Shown here: positions 1 through 13,387 of the stretch, piece by piece
Layout: each line of letters starts with the position of its first letter
How positions within the stretch are numbered: the stretch's first letter is position 1
DNA from: Tetragonia tetragonoides
Taxonomy: Eukaryota > Streptophyta > Magnoliopsida > Caryophyllales > Aizoaceae
NCBI GenBank assembly: GCA_038025085.1
Contig: CM076144.1
Coordinates: forward strand, 45,796,001 to 45,860,000
Length of the DNA stretch: 64,000 nucleotides
Direction of reading: 5' to 3'
The notes under the pieces: generated by a model
Database searches by the model: none
What the model saw: the letters and a program-made list of their open reading frames with translations, nothing else
Told to the model about the DNA's origin: nothing
Program-made: the position numbers and the translations under genes

Positions 1-200
1 GAATAGCAAAGAAAAAAAATAATTTTTTTATCAACCAAAAAACCACTTTTTAACAAAGAAATTTCATTTTTAATGGAATATAATACTTGTGTTTCTTATT
101 TTTATTAAAATAAAATTAAACTATTTTTAATTTCTTTTTCATAGCCCATGCATTTATGACTATTTATTACCTATTCAATGCTACCTTGGTGAAAACTCAA

Positions 201-202
201 TT

Positions 203-253
<51 letters not shown>
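201..253. repeat. (TA)n microsatellite
   Basis: Uninterrupted alternating TA run of about 50 bp in AT-rich spacer. The flanking 1-600 carries two diverged copies of one AT-rich segment (compare 15-180 with 385-570, sharing ttattttattaaaataaaa and cattta.tactatttattacctatt). The spacer is therefore an old duplication, and I see no gene in it. Confidence 0.95.
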
Positions 254-254
<1 letters not shown>

Positions 255-630
255 ACTAGATTTCGTGCCCGTGCGATGCACGAGTTCTTGTTTATCATCC
301 TTCGTTATTAGAATCAATATAATAATTTTTTTTTTAATTTTATCGATATATAAGTTTGAATAATAGGAGTAGAAATGAACAATAATAATTTTTTTATCAA
401 CAACAAAAAAAAAAAAAACCGCATTTAACAAAGAAATTTTATTTTTAGTGAATATATAATTATTTTTCAAGATAATAAATATAACACTTATGTTACTTAT
501 TTTTATTAAAATAAAATCAAACTATTTTTAATTTCTTTTTAATCACCCATACATTTATTACTATTTATTACCTATTTGATTTCATCTTGGTGAGAACTCA
601 ATTATATGGAAAAGGCGATATGTACACTAA

Positions 631-838
631 GGCCCTGTTCTTTTCGTCAATTTCATGCTGCATTCCGTTCCGTTCCGTTCCAATCCGTTCCGTTCCGCAT
701 TCTGTACTTCATTTTGTCTCACATTTTTTTGAATTATCCGCGCCGCCCCATTCCGTTCCGTTCCGTTCCAATCCGTTCCGTTCCATTCCGTTCCGTTCCT
801 CACCGTCCCGCACCATTCTGTTGAAGAGAACAGGTGCC
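631..838. mobile_element. Small MITE-like element rich in ttccg repeats
   Basis: The left end reads ggccctgttcttttc and the right end gaagagaacaggtgcc, which are inverted repeats. TAA flanks both sides (628-630, 839-841), as expected for a Tourist/Harbinger-type MITE. The inverted similarity extends outward (tacactaagg against cctaagtgta), so the true ends may lie about 6 bp further out. The interior is a degenerate (ttccg)n minisatellite. Long reading frames here on both strands come from the repeat and are not genes. Confidence 0.6.
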
Positions 839-841
839 TAA

Positions 842-2189
<1,348 letters not shown>

Positions 2190-2599
2190 ATTATATGAAT
2201 CATCATTAAGAATCAATGTGTCTGGAATTAATTAAAATTTATTTGATTCTATTCACCAACTAATTTATTTCGCTAGTAATTATAATATCACTTTAGATCC
2301 TTTCAAGTTTCAATTTTCAAACCACACAAAACAAGGAAGATACAACATAAAACCTTTGGGGGGAAAAAAAAATACCCACCAAATCTTTTACCCAAATATT
2401 GCAATTGATTGAAAAAAGCAATATATTATTTCTTGTACTTTAATCTAAAATTCTACCCAAATAGATCCACACAATTTTTTTCTTTTTTATTCTGACACTA
2501 GCTACTTTGCTAGAAAAGAAAAAAAAAATGTACTTTCAAGACTTGCCGGATTTGTCGGAGATAGTTTAGAACAGAACCATGAGAAGTTGAGAAAATAGC

Positions 2600-2716
2600 T
2601 CTTTCAGATAAATGCTCCCTCATTTGTATCTCTTTTACTCCTTTTCAGAGAAAACCCTTCATCTTTAGCAGTCATCTTTTCCCCCTTTGAGCTTGATTGC
2701 CGGTTTCTCTCTCCAG
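2600..2716 (+). other. Candidate 5' UTR exon of the SUVH gene
   Basis: A pyrimidine-rich stretch ends in ctctccag followed by gtaagt at 2717, an ideal plant donor site. The next plus-strand gene starts at 7782, just after acceptor-like ttttgcaag (about 7766-7774). A 5-kb leader intron would join them, and the transposons at 3643, 4143 and 5838 would then be intronic. This is inferred from splice signals only. Confidence 0.3.
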
Positions 2717-3642
2717 GTAAGTTTCAATTTACTCTCTTCTATACCTGTTTGCAGATTGGGTTTTTCATTGATGGTTTACTTTGAGCTTTATAGTCAGTAA
2801 ATTTTACTCTCTTTGCCTTAATGGCCCTATTTTTTTTTTTTCAGATTCATTCTGTTTTTGTTCTTAATTTTGTGTCTCTGTTTGAATCGAAATCATTTGT
2901 ATTTCATGTTTAATGTGATGGGTACATATTGGAATTTTTCAATTTTAATAGTTGCATGTGGATTCGTAGTTTTTTCCTGTCATCAATTTGATGTAGTTCG
3001 ATGGTAAATTTGTAATGCAATGTGTTGTGGTCAGATGATTTAGGGTTAGTAAATCATTTAATATTACTTTTCTCCATACCCAGTTTTCATTTTGCCCCCA
3101 TTTCATTAGATCTTTTGTTCCCGGGCGTGTTAGGACCCATAGTTTTTACTTAAATTATCATGAATATGATTATGAAATTCTGAATCGTGGGACTGAACTT
3201 CAATTCCATTGTTCGCGAAATCTTTGAATTCCAATTTCCATTGTTTGAAACATTTGGAGTTTCAATCGCAGAATTATCAATTGAAATTTGCGCTGTTTCA
3301 GAAACCATAGGATTTCGATTCCAGAATTCCCATTTTATTGGTTGTTGGGAAACTGTTAAGGTGGTATCATGCCTGTTAGATATCCACAAACTAACCATAT
3401 CAATTAAATAATATCCCTATCATTGAAAAGAAAAATGTATTCAACATCCAAGTTAGTTGGCTCACATGTAAGCTAGGTAGTGTGGACACAAAAACAAACA
3501 CTGACATGGACACGGCGTAGGTACGTGGAACTGCCACTTGTAGATGGTAAAAAGCCTAATAGGTCTCATGTCCAAGTGGCATGTCATGTCCGCGTTTCAA
3601 CACCGTGTTTCATGGCAGATAAACTCAACATATGATGCAAAC

Positions 3643-4115
3643 CTATGAAGCACGGAAACGTTCTAGAGCCTGTGTTTCGCGTTTAAGAAACGTTTCGGAA
3701 ACGCGAAACGCGCAGAAACGCATTCAAAACGTTTCGAAACAAAAGAAACGCGTTTCAGGATAAGAAACGTGCTCGAAACGCAAGAAAAGAAAAAAAGCAC
3801 TCGAAACGCAGAAAAGAAACGTTTTTGATCAAAAAAATACTTTCTTCTTTTCTAAACCCTAATTTCCTTGTCTCTTCCCGACATTCTCACTCTCTTTTCT
3901 CCAACCCTATGTATTTGTTTTCGTTTGTTGAGTTGTTATCTTGATGGTATTTTGATTTGTCATGCATGTTAATTAAGTGATTGAATAATTATTTATTCTT
4001 TTTTTTAATATTATTTTTTTAATATATTTTTTGTGGAGACGTTTCCGCGTTTCCGGCATTTTGAGAATCGACGTTTCCCGTTTCGCGTTTCCCCGTTTCC
4101 GTTTCCGTGCAACCT
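3643..4115. mobile_element. MITE rich in gaaacg, with 10-bp target duplication
   Basis: The element is flanked by the direct repeat tgatgcaaac (3633-3642 and 4116-4125). The ends are inverted repeats: left gaagcacggaaacg, right cgtttccgtgcaacc. The interior is full of gaaacg on the left half and its complement cgtttc on the right half, so the strand could fold into a long hairpin. The TSD length fits a Mutator-like MITE (9-11 bp), although an 8-bp hAT reading is also possible. No coding capacity. Confidence 0.8.
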
Positions 4116-4142
4116 TGATGCAAACTCAATCTGAGCAAGATC

Positions 4143-4466
4143 CAATGTATTAAAAGGCCCGAGGCGCAATGAGGTGATAGAGGTCCATAGAGCCTAGGCG
4201 CAAGGCACAAGGCGAAGGCGCGCGCCTCAGTGAGGTGAGGCGCACTAGTGTATGACAGATAAAATGCTATAAAATAAACGTTTTTTTCATCAAAATCTAT
4301 CTCGGATGCGCCTCACGTGCGCCTCAGATGCGCCTCAAGTGCGCCTCGGTGCGCCTCAAGTGCGCCTCGGTGCGCTCGCCTCGCCTCACCCTCAAAAAGC
4401 GATGGGCTGCTGCGCCTCACGCCTCGTGCGCCTAGGCACGCCTCAGGCGCGCTTTTTAATACATTG
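4143..4466. mobile_element. hAT MITE (gcgcctc-rich), uninterrupted copy
   Basis: A 324-bp element with perfect 8-bp TSD gcaagatc (4135-4142, 4467-4474), the hAT signature. Terminal inverted repeats are caatgtattaaaagg and its complement tttttaatacattg. The interior consists of gcgcctc repeats. It is the uninterrupted counterpart of the split copy at 35189-40196, and starts only 17 bp after the preceding MITE's target duplication. Long reading frames inside it are repeat artefacts. Confidence 0.9.
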
Positions 4467-4474
4467 GCAAGATC

Positions 4475-5834
4475 TAATAGTCCATGATCAGTGTTATATA
4501 CTTCAGCTACATGTTGCATCCAGAAGAAGTCAAATTCGTCTTACTTGAGCTCCCTCTTTCACGATGCACATTCATATCAGCAACCGATTCCTCTAGCAGC
4601 CAACCAAGACACCAATATCATCCCAACTCTTGATTGGTCTACTGATTTTCCTCTGAAAGGAAGCGACAAGTACAGTTTGTTTGTTTGTAATTCATTTGCT
4701 ATTAAGGGAACTAGACCACATCACATGAAAATTATATGCATTCTATTCTTTCAGAAATTGCAAATAACCAAGCATATGTAAACAAATATGCACTACGAAT
4801 ATTACATTTGGTGTTGGAATGGGTGCCCATTTTGCTATTAAGGCCTAGAATCCAGTATTCGCCAGACCATCACCTGAAAATCTTCTGCCAACCAAAGAAA
4901 GATGGATCAAGTTTACTTACACAAAACCAATGCACCATTCATTTTGCTTGAAGCTTTCGTAAAATGAAGCTGATTGCAGCAGTTATGAGTAGTTGTGGGA
5001 AAAGCGTAATATGGGAAAGGGGCTAATTGCACTCGCCATGAATTGACGATAAAAAACACAAGATACATGACAATTTTTAAACATTTGAATGCTATAATAA
5101 TGTATATTTGTAAATCATGATACCATCCTCTTTAATATTTTCAGCTTTTAATGTTGCATGCTTTGATGTTTTCTCACATCATCTTAAATTTTTTGTTGGT
5201 AATACTAGAGCAATGTCAATGGACTAGAAGTGGTAAAAGAGAAGAACAGGTAGCTATAGGGTCTTTGGATTAAATTTCTTCCAGCACTGGGTACCTTAAA
5301 AATATTAGGGTAGGGCACTACCCAAATAAATATAGAATAGTGTCTATATGAATTTATACGTCTATTTTTCAAGGAGCCAAAAAAATCCGCTTGTCTTTGG
5401 CTTTGAAATTTAATAGATCAAATCAAAATGGCATGTCAAGCTGTCTACTCTTCCTAATTATGTAAAGTGGTAGATGAGCACAAATCAAGGGTCACACGGA
5501 ATCAACCTCTTTGTTTTCACAGGGTTAAGGTTGGATACAACCGAGAGCCTCTTCGAAGGCCTCGGGAAGTGCTAAAGTTTAGATGGTATCCTCTTATGAA
5601 TTTAATGGAAAGAATAAGGAACCATTAGGAATTTAGGATACAAAATCTTATAAGCCTATAGTGACAATAGAAATACTAAACAACAAAGTACCAGTCAATT
5701 ATGAATCAAATTCAAAAAACCCTAAAGTTCAATAAAGAGGGGGGGGGGAGGGGCGGGAGCTTGCAATAGTGACGGCTATGGAGGGAGCTTGCTTTCAGAG
5801 TGAAGAGAATCAACTTAATAGGGGAAAGAGAGAC
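4475..5834. other. Spacer or leader-intron DNA, no gene seen
   Basis: Reading frames near 4491-4951 lack any recognisable domain and have no codon bias. A poly-G tract sits near 5738. If the 2716-7775 leader intron is real, this is intronic. Confidence 0.45.
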
Positions 5835-5837
5835 TAA

Positions 5838-6817
5838 GGGCCTGTTTAGTTGGGGAAAACAATCTCTAGTTTTGAATCTCCTTTTTTCACTTTATTTGTG
5901 TGAAACTGAAAACAGTAGAAAATAGTTTCATTTCATCAAAAACATGTTCAAATCTCACCCCTCTCTCTCTCCTTTCCCACATCAACCCATCATCATCCAC
6001 CACCCCCATTAAAACACTTCTGCAATCCATCACCACCACCACCACCACCACCACCACCACTAGTTACCTCTGTTTTCTAGGCCATTAAATTATTGCTGCA
6101 ATCTACCAATCGACCCACAACCACAATCGCCCAATTGAATGAGTGCAAAAATTAGGGTTTATGTTCAAATTGCAAAATTGTAAAATTAATGCACAAAGTA
6201 AACACAATTATCGAAATTACTAGAGGGCTTTTGTTGTTGAATGTCTTCCATGGTCAATGGGAGTATTGACTTCATTCAATTGTGTGTAGCTGAGGAGTTT
6301 ATGAGGTGGGGAGAGGAGAGAGAAATTTCGGGTTATTTTCCAGATCTAGTGCAAAATTAAATGGGTAACCGCCACCAAGGTATCCGGGGTGGACTTCCGC
6401 ATTTAGTGGCGTGAAATTCGCCGTCGGTGAAATTCGCCGTCGTGCCACCGTCATTTTTGGTGGGTGCCACCGTCATTTGTGGTTCTGGGGTGGAACACCA
6501 CCGTCGCCGGTGGTTCTGTGGTGGTAGGAATGGTTGTTGGTACAGAACTTGAGGAGAGAGAGAGTGAGTGTGTGGGTAGAGCTTGTGTTTTCCCTTGAGA
6601 ATTATTAGAGAATCCGCCACAAAAAATACAAAGAAAACACTGAGAACAACTTTGGGCATGTTCTCTAAATTTCCCTTAGCACTTGAAAAAAGGTGTTTCC
6701 CTTTTTCTGTCAAAATGTTTTCAAAATCCAGCATTTGAACATCTTCTCCACATTTCTGTTCCCAAGGAAATAGCATAACACGGAAAACATCCGTGTTTTC
6801 CACTACTGAACAGGCCC
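5838..6817. mobile_element. Tourist-like (PIF/Harbinger) element, 980 bp
   Basis: The terminal inverted repeats are gggcctgtttag (left) and ctgaacaggccc (right), flanked by TAA on both sides (5835-5837, 6818-6820). These ends and the three-base TSD identify the PIF/Harbinger superfamily. A (cac)n tract lies near 6026-6060. The minus-strand frame at 6357-6803 shows no transposase motif, so this is a nonautonomous element. Confidence 0.85.
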
Positions 6818-6820
6818 TAA

Positions 6821-7770
6821 GATTCGACTTAAAGGGAAAGAAAGAGAGGCTATTGAGTGGGATGGTATGACAGTAGAAACTATGCTACGTGGATTCCGCT
6901 GGAAGTGTTCGTCGTGGATACGTGTCCGAGTGTTGGACTCGGCAAAATTTGGAAAATTTGGCAGGTTTTTGGCCGAAAATGAAGTGTCGAGTGTCCATAG
7001 CCATGTGCTAGTGATGAGTGTCCGACACAGGTACTCTAGGTGTAATGAAGAGGCCATCTAACATAGATTAGAGATGACATGTCTTTGATAAGCATTCAAT
7101 ACTTTAGCCCTTTTAATTTGTTATGTGCCTTAGTGCAGGATCTAGTCGCAGGTCCAGACAGAATTTTTTTTCTCTTGGGACCTATAGTGTGCTGAAGTGG
7201 TATACTCATCTTTGAATACTAACTTTCTTGACAAAATGATTGCCCAACTTTATTGAAAACGGAGAGCCTTTTTAAAGGTTGCTAATAACAAGAGAAAGAT
7301 ATCCTAACTGTCGGATCTTAATTCTTAACTAACAAAAAACGGAGATCCTATTATCCTAAATGTTAAGATCTCAACCAACTAAAGGATTTGCAGAATATAA
7401 AGACTAACAAACAGTTAAAGGAAATAAAATCAACTAGTAAAGAAAACAAAATAAAACTCTAATTGGGTAAGCTAGGTTGTATCTATGCCTTCCTTATCAA
7501 CCACAAAAGTGTCTACATCAATATTATTCATGGATTTGTCCCAATTTGACATATCCAAGTCTAACTTTTTCCTAAAAATTGCGACCAAATAAATCCAGAT
7601 TCCCAAACAAACCATTAATGCATTCTTTAGTTTCTAAAAGAGTAGGAGAAGACCGATTGGTAATTTTTGTTTGTTACATATTCAAGCCTGAATGTTGTAG
7701 CAAAATTTAACGAGGGTAGCCAAATGATATGTGGTAATTAGAGTTCCCTTTTTCTCTGCTAGTCTTTTGC
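6821..7770. other. Spacer upstream of SUVH, no gene seen
   Basis: AT-rich sequence with short frames only. The last part, ending ttttgcaag near 7774, resembles a 3' splice site just ahead of the SUVH start codon. Confidence 0.4.
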
Positions 7771-7781
7771 AAGGGGAGAAA

Positions 7782-10700
7782 ATGGTTGCGGAAATTAGTG
7801 AGCATTTGGAAAATGGGCATTGTTCGTTGGGACCAACCCCGCCAAAGTATAAGAGGCGGAAGATTTCCGCGGTTCGTGATTTCCCTCCTGGGTGTGGCCC
7901 AAATTCTGTGCAGATCGACATGCAAATGAAAAAAATTGAAGGTAGTGGGAGCAAGGCCGGTGATTCTTATGAAGTTGTAGAGTCTAGTCGTAAAAAGGGA
8001 GGTGAACTTCATGATGCGGAGGGGAAAGGACTTTTGGTAACAATAGTTGAGCCCCGGTCCGATGATATTCCTCTTTGTTCAAAAGGTGTCGAAAAGGCAA
8101 CACCTAGTTCGGTGAAAGCCAATAACGTGGAGCATGGAAGTGAAGAATTGACAAAGCCACGAGGACCTAATGGCCTTATCAAAGACCCTAAATCATCTTT
8201 AGACTCGAGAAAGGTGGAGGAGGAATCCATGTTGAATGTTGAACTCCATGGTACATCAAAAGATGATACGGAAGTGAGGGTTGAGTCTCCAATTGCATTG
8301 AAGAATACTATTGTGCTTGGATTGAATGAGGCCAGCAATGGTGTCAAGAATGAAGTGGTGGTTGAAGGGACCAGTGTGCAGCCGTGCTTGCTACCACATC
8401 ATCCAATTCCTTCGGGTCTTGTTTGGAAGGAGCGGAAATATCCACCTCGTAAAAGAGTTTCTGCAGTTCGTGATTTTCCTCCTGGGTGTGGGTGTAATGT
8501 GCAGCGACTTATTGAAGCCGATGATGAACATATGGGTCGAGACAAAATAGATGCTAATACCGACAATGAGGTTGTAGGTACTGATGAAAATCAAATCGGA
8601 GAAAATCATGAGGCTGCTAATTCCCGTAGAAATAATTCTAAGAGCAAAGGGGTAGTTTGTGGAAAAGGTGGGGTTAATCTTGAAGATCAATCTGAAACTG
8701 ATAAAGGTGCTTGTACCGAGGTGATTATGCATGCATCAGAATTTAGTGAACCTCCTGGGATTAAGGAGCAATTGGAAACTTCTGAAGTTAAGACTTGTGA
8801 ACAGCATGAAATATCGATGGAAAAAGGTGGATATAATGGAAAAGAGGAAGGGGGTAGGGGGGATTCAGGGGACGGAGTGAACAAAGAGATGATAGTTTAT
8901 TCGAAGGATAAACATAAGAAGAAAAAATCAATTAATGATTCCTTTGGCAACGTTGCACTGCCAGAAGATAATATGGCTGGCGTTCAAGTTGGAAAGAAAA
9001 TGGTGATTGTGCAGGGTCTAATGGCTGCACCTAATTGCCCCTGGAGACAAGGTATAGAGACAGTTAAATCTAGCCCATCTACGACTAATGTAAAGCGAAG
9101 AAAACAAAAGAAACATGAATATGCTAGACAAGATAAACATAAGTTGTCACACCGTAAAAGCACAGCAAATGTTGAAGATCTGGGGGAAAGATCTAAAATG
9201 ATGATACCTTATGTCAAGGAAACAGTGACAGAAGATGTTTCCAGTGTTAGAGATGAGGGAGACTCTTCTGAGAATGAGGATCTGTCTAATGATTTTCGAT
9301 TGGCTCCAAGAAAGCCTAGTCTTGATGTAGGCCTTCTTCCTTTTGGGGTTGGCTCTTCAACTGAAAGAGGTGCGCGCAGCAAGGTGCGGGAGGCACTGCG
9401 GTTATTCCAGGGTCTCATCAGAAAGTTGTTGCAAGGAGAAGAAACAAAGACCAAGGACGGAGCAAAGTTAAAGAATCCAGAGAATGCTAGTAAGAGGATT
9501 GATCTACGTGCTTCAAAGATGCTTAAGGATCATGGGAAATATGTTAATATGAGCAAAAAAGGCATTTTAGGGTCTGTCCCTGGAGTTGAAGTAGGCGACC
9601 TTTTTCACTATCGCATAGAACTTGGAATTGTTGGTCTTCATCGCCTACCACAAGCTGGTATAGACTACCTTAAGCAAGGTGGAAAAATAATTGCAACAAG
9701 CATCGTGGCTTCTGGAGGTTACGCCAACGAAGTGGAGAGCTCTGATGTATTAATATATACTGGCCAAGGAGGAAATGCAAAGAGTGCAGATAAGGAGCCT
9801 GAAGATCAGAAGCTTGAACGAGGAAATCTGGCACTGAAGAATAGCATAGATGAAAAGAACGAAGTCAGAGTTATTCGAGGGCTCAAGGAGGCTAAGCCTT
9901 CAGAGACAGCAGATGGAAAATCCAAAATGACGGCTACATACACTTATGATGGATTGTACACTGTTGAAAAATTCTGGCATGATATAGGGCATCATGGAAA
10001 GTTGGTTTACAAGTTCAAGTTGAGAAGACTTCCTGGTCAGCCAGAGCTTGCTTGGAAGGAAGTGAAGAGGTCGAGCAAATTCAAAGTGCGAGAAGGCCGT
10101 TGTGTTGATGATATTTCGGGAGGAAAAGAAACATTTCCAATTTGTGCTATCAATACCATAGATGACGAGAAACCCCCATCTTTTACGTATATTACTCGCA
10201 TGATGTATCCCAACTGGTGCCAGCCCATACCGCCCAGGGGCTGTGATTGTAAGGATGGGTGTTCAGATTCAGAGCATTGTGCCTGTGCCGTGATGAATGG
10301 AGGGGAGATCCCTTACAATTATAATGGCGCAATTGTTGAAGCAAAGGCCCTTGTATATGAGTGTGGACCTTCCTGCAAGTGTCCTCCATCTTGTCCCAAT
10401 AGAGTCAGCCAACACGGAATCAAACTTCCTCTTGAGATCTTCAAGACCGAGTCTAGGGGTTGGGGTGTGAGATGTCTTTCTTCCATTCCTTCTGGTAGCT
10501 TCATATGCGAGTACATAGGGGAATTACTGGATGATAAGGAAGCTGAGCAAAGAACTGGCAGTGATGAGTATCTGTTTGATATTGGGCAAAACTACAGCGA
10601 TGCTACTCTTTGGGATGGACTTTCAGCTCTTATGCCTGATTTAGCATCAAGTTTTGGTGATGTGGTGGAAAACGTTGGTTTTACCATTGATGCAGCAAAC

Positions 10701-10949
10701 TATGGGAACATTGGGAGGTTTATCAATCATAGTTGCACTCCTAACCTCTATGCACAGAATGTGCTTTATGATTACGATGATAAGAGAATACCTCATATAA
10801 TGCTGTTTGCAGCAGAGAATATTCCTCCCCTGCAAGAGTTGTCTTACCATTACAATTACACTATTGATCAAGTTTTTGATTCTTATGGAAATATCAAGAA
10901 AAAGAGTTGCTACTGTGGATCGTCAGAGTGCACTGGTCGGATGTACTGA
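7782..10949 (+). CDS. Histone H3K9 methyltransferase, SUVH5/SUVH6 type
   Basis: An intact, intronless 1055-residue protein. Domains in order: a charged, disordered N-terminal half with two copies of the motif SAVRDFPPGCG (about residues 30 and 230), each after a basic KRRK/RKR patch; an SRA/YDG domain (about 595-755, starting GSVPGVEVGD), which in this family binds methylated DNA; a cysteine-rich pre-SET zinc cluster (about 818-880); a SET domain (about 881-1015) with GWGVR, the cofactor motif NHSC near 980 and YHYNY; and post-SET CYCGSSECTG at the C-terminus. These are the parts needed for H3K9 dimethylation coupled to DNA methylation and silencing in the nucleus. The ATG at 7782 (gaaaATGG) is preferred over an in-frame ATG at 7731, which lies before an acceptor-like site. 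The gene symbol is left empty because SUVH5 and SUVH6 cannot be told apart here. Confidence 0.95.
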   Translation: MVAEISEHLENGHCSLGPTPPKYKRRKISAVRDFPPGCGPNSVQIDMQMKKIEGSGSKAGDSYEVVESSRKKGGELHDAEGKGLLVTIVEPRSDDIPLCSKGVEKATPSSVKANNVEHGSEELTKPRGPNGLIKDPKSSLDSRKVEEESMLNVELHGTSKDDTEVRVESPIALKNTIVLGLNEASNGVKNEVVVEGTSVQPCLLPHHPIPSGLVWKERKYPPRKRVSAVRDFPPGCGCNVQRLIEADDEHMGRDKIDANTDNEVVGTDENQIGENHEAANSRRNNSKSKGVVCGKGGVNLEDQSETDKGACTEVIMHASEFSEPPGIKEQLETSEVKTCEQHEISMEKGGYNGKEEGGRGDSGDGVNKEMIVYSKDKHKKKKSINDSFGNVALPEDNMAGVQVGKKMVIVQGLMAAPNCPWRQGIETVKSSPSTTNVKRRKQKKHEYARQDKHKLSHRKSTANVEDLGERSKMMIPYVKETVTEDVSSVRDEGDSSENEDLSNDFRLAPRKPSLDVGLLPFGVGSSTERGARSKVREALRLFQGLIRKLLQGEETKTKDGAKLKNPENASKRIDLRASKMLKDHGKYVNMSKKGILGSVPGVEVGDLFHYRIELGIVGLHRLPQAGIDYLKQGGKIIATSIVASGGYANEVESSDVLIYTGQGGNAKSADKEPEDQKLERGNLALKNSIDEKNEVRVIRGLKEAKPSETADGKSKMTATYTYDGLYTVEKFWHDIGHHGKLVYKFKLRRLPGQPELAWKEVKRSSKFKVREGRCVDDISGGKETFPICAINTIDDEKPPSFTYITRMMYPNWCQPIPPRGCDCKDGCSDSEHCACAVMNGGEIPYNYNGAIVEAKALVYECGPSCKCPPSCPNRVSQHGIKLPLEIFKTESRGWGVRCLSSIPSGSFICEYIGELLDDKEAEQRTGSDEYLFDIGQNYSDATLWDGLSALMPDLASSFGDVVENVGFTIDAANYGNIGRFINHSCTPNLYAQNVLYDYDDKRIPHIMLFAAENIPPLQELSYHYNYTIDQVFDSYGNIKKKSCYCGSSECTGRMY

Positions 10950-11845
10950 GGAACTTCTTCCACTTTCCTTTCACGGTACGTGCTATCAAAATCAGGAATA
11001 GTTTTTGTCAAAGTATATTACTTGATCCCAGCATGATTTTGTTATAGCTAGTTTTAGTTTCCGTTGTCAAATGTTGTATGCATATTTGTACTTTATAGTT
11101 TGACGTCATGGATTGAACCATGTTCACACATGCTATGCTCTTAACTAGATTAGTTCAAAATTCTCTGGATATAAATGTGATTTGCTAGCTGCCTTCTGCC
11201 ATTGACTTCACTACTCCTTTGCTTTCTTGAAAGTTAAAAGAAATCACGAGTTTTAATCTCACATACCCAATGAAAATAAAAAGCAAAGTGCCTTCCAGAG
11301 CTAAGTAGTTTGAGCCCCTTTAAGGTCACTGGAGGATTTTCAGGTTGTAGCTATAAGGCTAGTAGGGTTAATTGGGCAAAAGCCCCGTCACCCATCTTAT
11401 CCCCCCCCCCCCCCCCCAAAGAAAAGCCAACCACATGCACCATATATCTTATTTTTACATTTTGTGAACCTTTATTTGTCATGCTAGTATCATTAAATTA
11501 GTGCTTGGTTTATTATTGTAATGGGAGGGGTGGAACGATGAGGGATTCAAGACTCGTGCCCTAAATATATGTTGTGGTTGAGAGTGGAAAGACATCAATG
11601 CTTTTAACTTAAATGCTGAATGGGATGAACGAGCAAGAGATTTGTAGCCATATACTAATTTTTCTTTTAGCGATGTTTATTCGACATGCTAATATCACTA
11701 AGGTCGCGTTGGATGTGTTTAACATAAATCGAGGGGATAAAATGAAGAGGGACTTAAGAACCCCATACCCCCAGAAAGTTGTTTGGTTGCAAAGTAAGTC
11801 CTAATTCAACATCCCTTTTTGCTTCACCTTCTAGTTTTTACCAAA

Positions 11846-11994
11846 TTTAAAACCCAAAAGTTTTTGTGGGTCTTCCGGAAACAGTCTCTCTACTAGGTGA
11901 CTAGTTAGGGGTAAGGCTGCGTACATGTGGACCTCCCCAGACCCCGTCCTAGGCGGGATAAATACTGGGTTGTTGTTGTTGTTGTTGTTGTGAA
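11846..11994 (+). mobile_element. 5'-truncated RTE LINE tail
   Basis: It matches the 3' end of the RTE element at 29673-32300: tgtgggtctt.cggaaac, then ctagttaggggtaaggctgc, then cctccccagaccccg, then a (gtt)n end. RTE LINEs commonly end in short simple repeats, and extreme 5' truncation is typical of their insertion. Only the non-coding 3' part is present. Confidence 0.75.
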
Positions 11995-13387
11995 TGTTTT
12001 TGGCCTAAAATAAAGTGTCGAGTATGCAAGGTGAGTCAGGTGACATGAAGAGTCCGGGTAACACAGGTTTTACTAGGTCAAAATATCACAAGCCCATCAA
12101 ATTAGTGTTTTGGTGAACCAGCTTTGAAGTAGAGTATAGAATTTCACTATTGCCTTGTATTTTTTTTGTTGGATCAACATCCAAATTTCTTAGTGAAAAT
12201 ATTTGACATCACTTTCCCAAAAAGCCTTTACCTGAAATTCTTTTGGCTCCTCGACAGTGAACTTTGTTTTCTTGGCTTAGAATTAGCTGTGAGCTTTGTG
12301 TGCTCTATGAGCTTCTTGTGGTATTCATGAAGCCGATCCAGATTTGCTTAACAAAAGTCAGGGAGCAGGATTTCAATTGATTATGACAATAATTTGCATA
12401 AGTTCGTTGAAAACCTGCATCATAGCTACTTACCTCCATTTGTACTCAAATATGTTCAATAGACGTTTTAAATTTTTTCCTTCATTTTTGTTTATGTTGA
12501 GGGGAGAAATGCGGAGGAAGCGTGTGTCAGGAATAGCTCGTGTTCGGTGTTCCTGCGTGATTCTTCCACCCTTCCGGATCTCCAAAGAATTTTGAGCTGC
12601 CCTGGAACATCCTAACTCCCAAGGATGTTCCTTTCCCTTCGGTATTTCCTGTATCCTAGATGTTTTAGGTGTGCGAAACAGTGGCTGACAGATGTTTTTG
12701 TGCTTCATAGTTTTATTATATAGATTAATAGCAGTATAGTCTAGCCAGACCCTGGTATTTTGATTGCTGCTGGCACTTAAATGTGGCCTAAGCTGACACT
12801 GGGGCCTTATTTAATAAATGAAGATGTATGAGATATCAACTTATCTTGCATGAAGCAAAGTTACGCCAACGAGCAGCTGCTGTGAGAGATTGCTATGTTC
12901 TGATGATTTTCCATTCCCTAGCTGTGTTTCGTTTGAAGAGCAAAACAGAAATACTTTCTTGGGAAAATGCTCTCAGTGAGTTCTACTCTTGGTGACAGGG
13001 ATCTTAATATTGCTAGTCTGATAGATTTTTCCTTGCATGCCTAGAGGCTAGAGGTGTGCTATATTACTCTTCAAAAGAGGGAGGAACCTCTGAATGTTGA
13101 AATTTATAGTAGTAACACTTTTCAATAGTGTCCTTTTCCTTTTGTGTTTCTTTCTGTTGCGCTTCATGCAGACCATGCAAAACTTCATCTTGGCTAATAT
13201 CAGTTTTTATGAGATGTATTCCGACTATAGATGTTGATAAAGATGACTTGAATTGCTGGTCGTTCCAAGCTTTTCTTATTCTTGCACATTCTGATTTAGT
13301 ATGATTAACTTGTAAACCGACTGCCTAATTTATGTGTGAGGTTTATCCAGCATTGTCCCTCCTTGGCTCAAATGTTGACGAGTTTTT

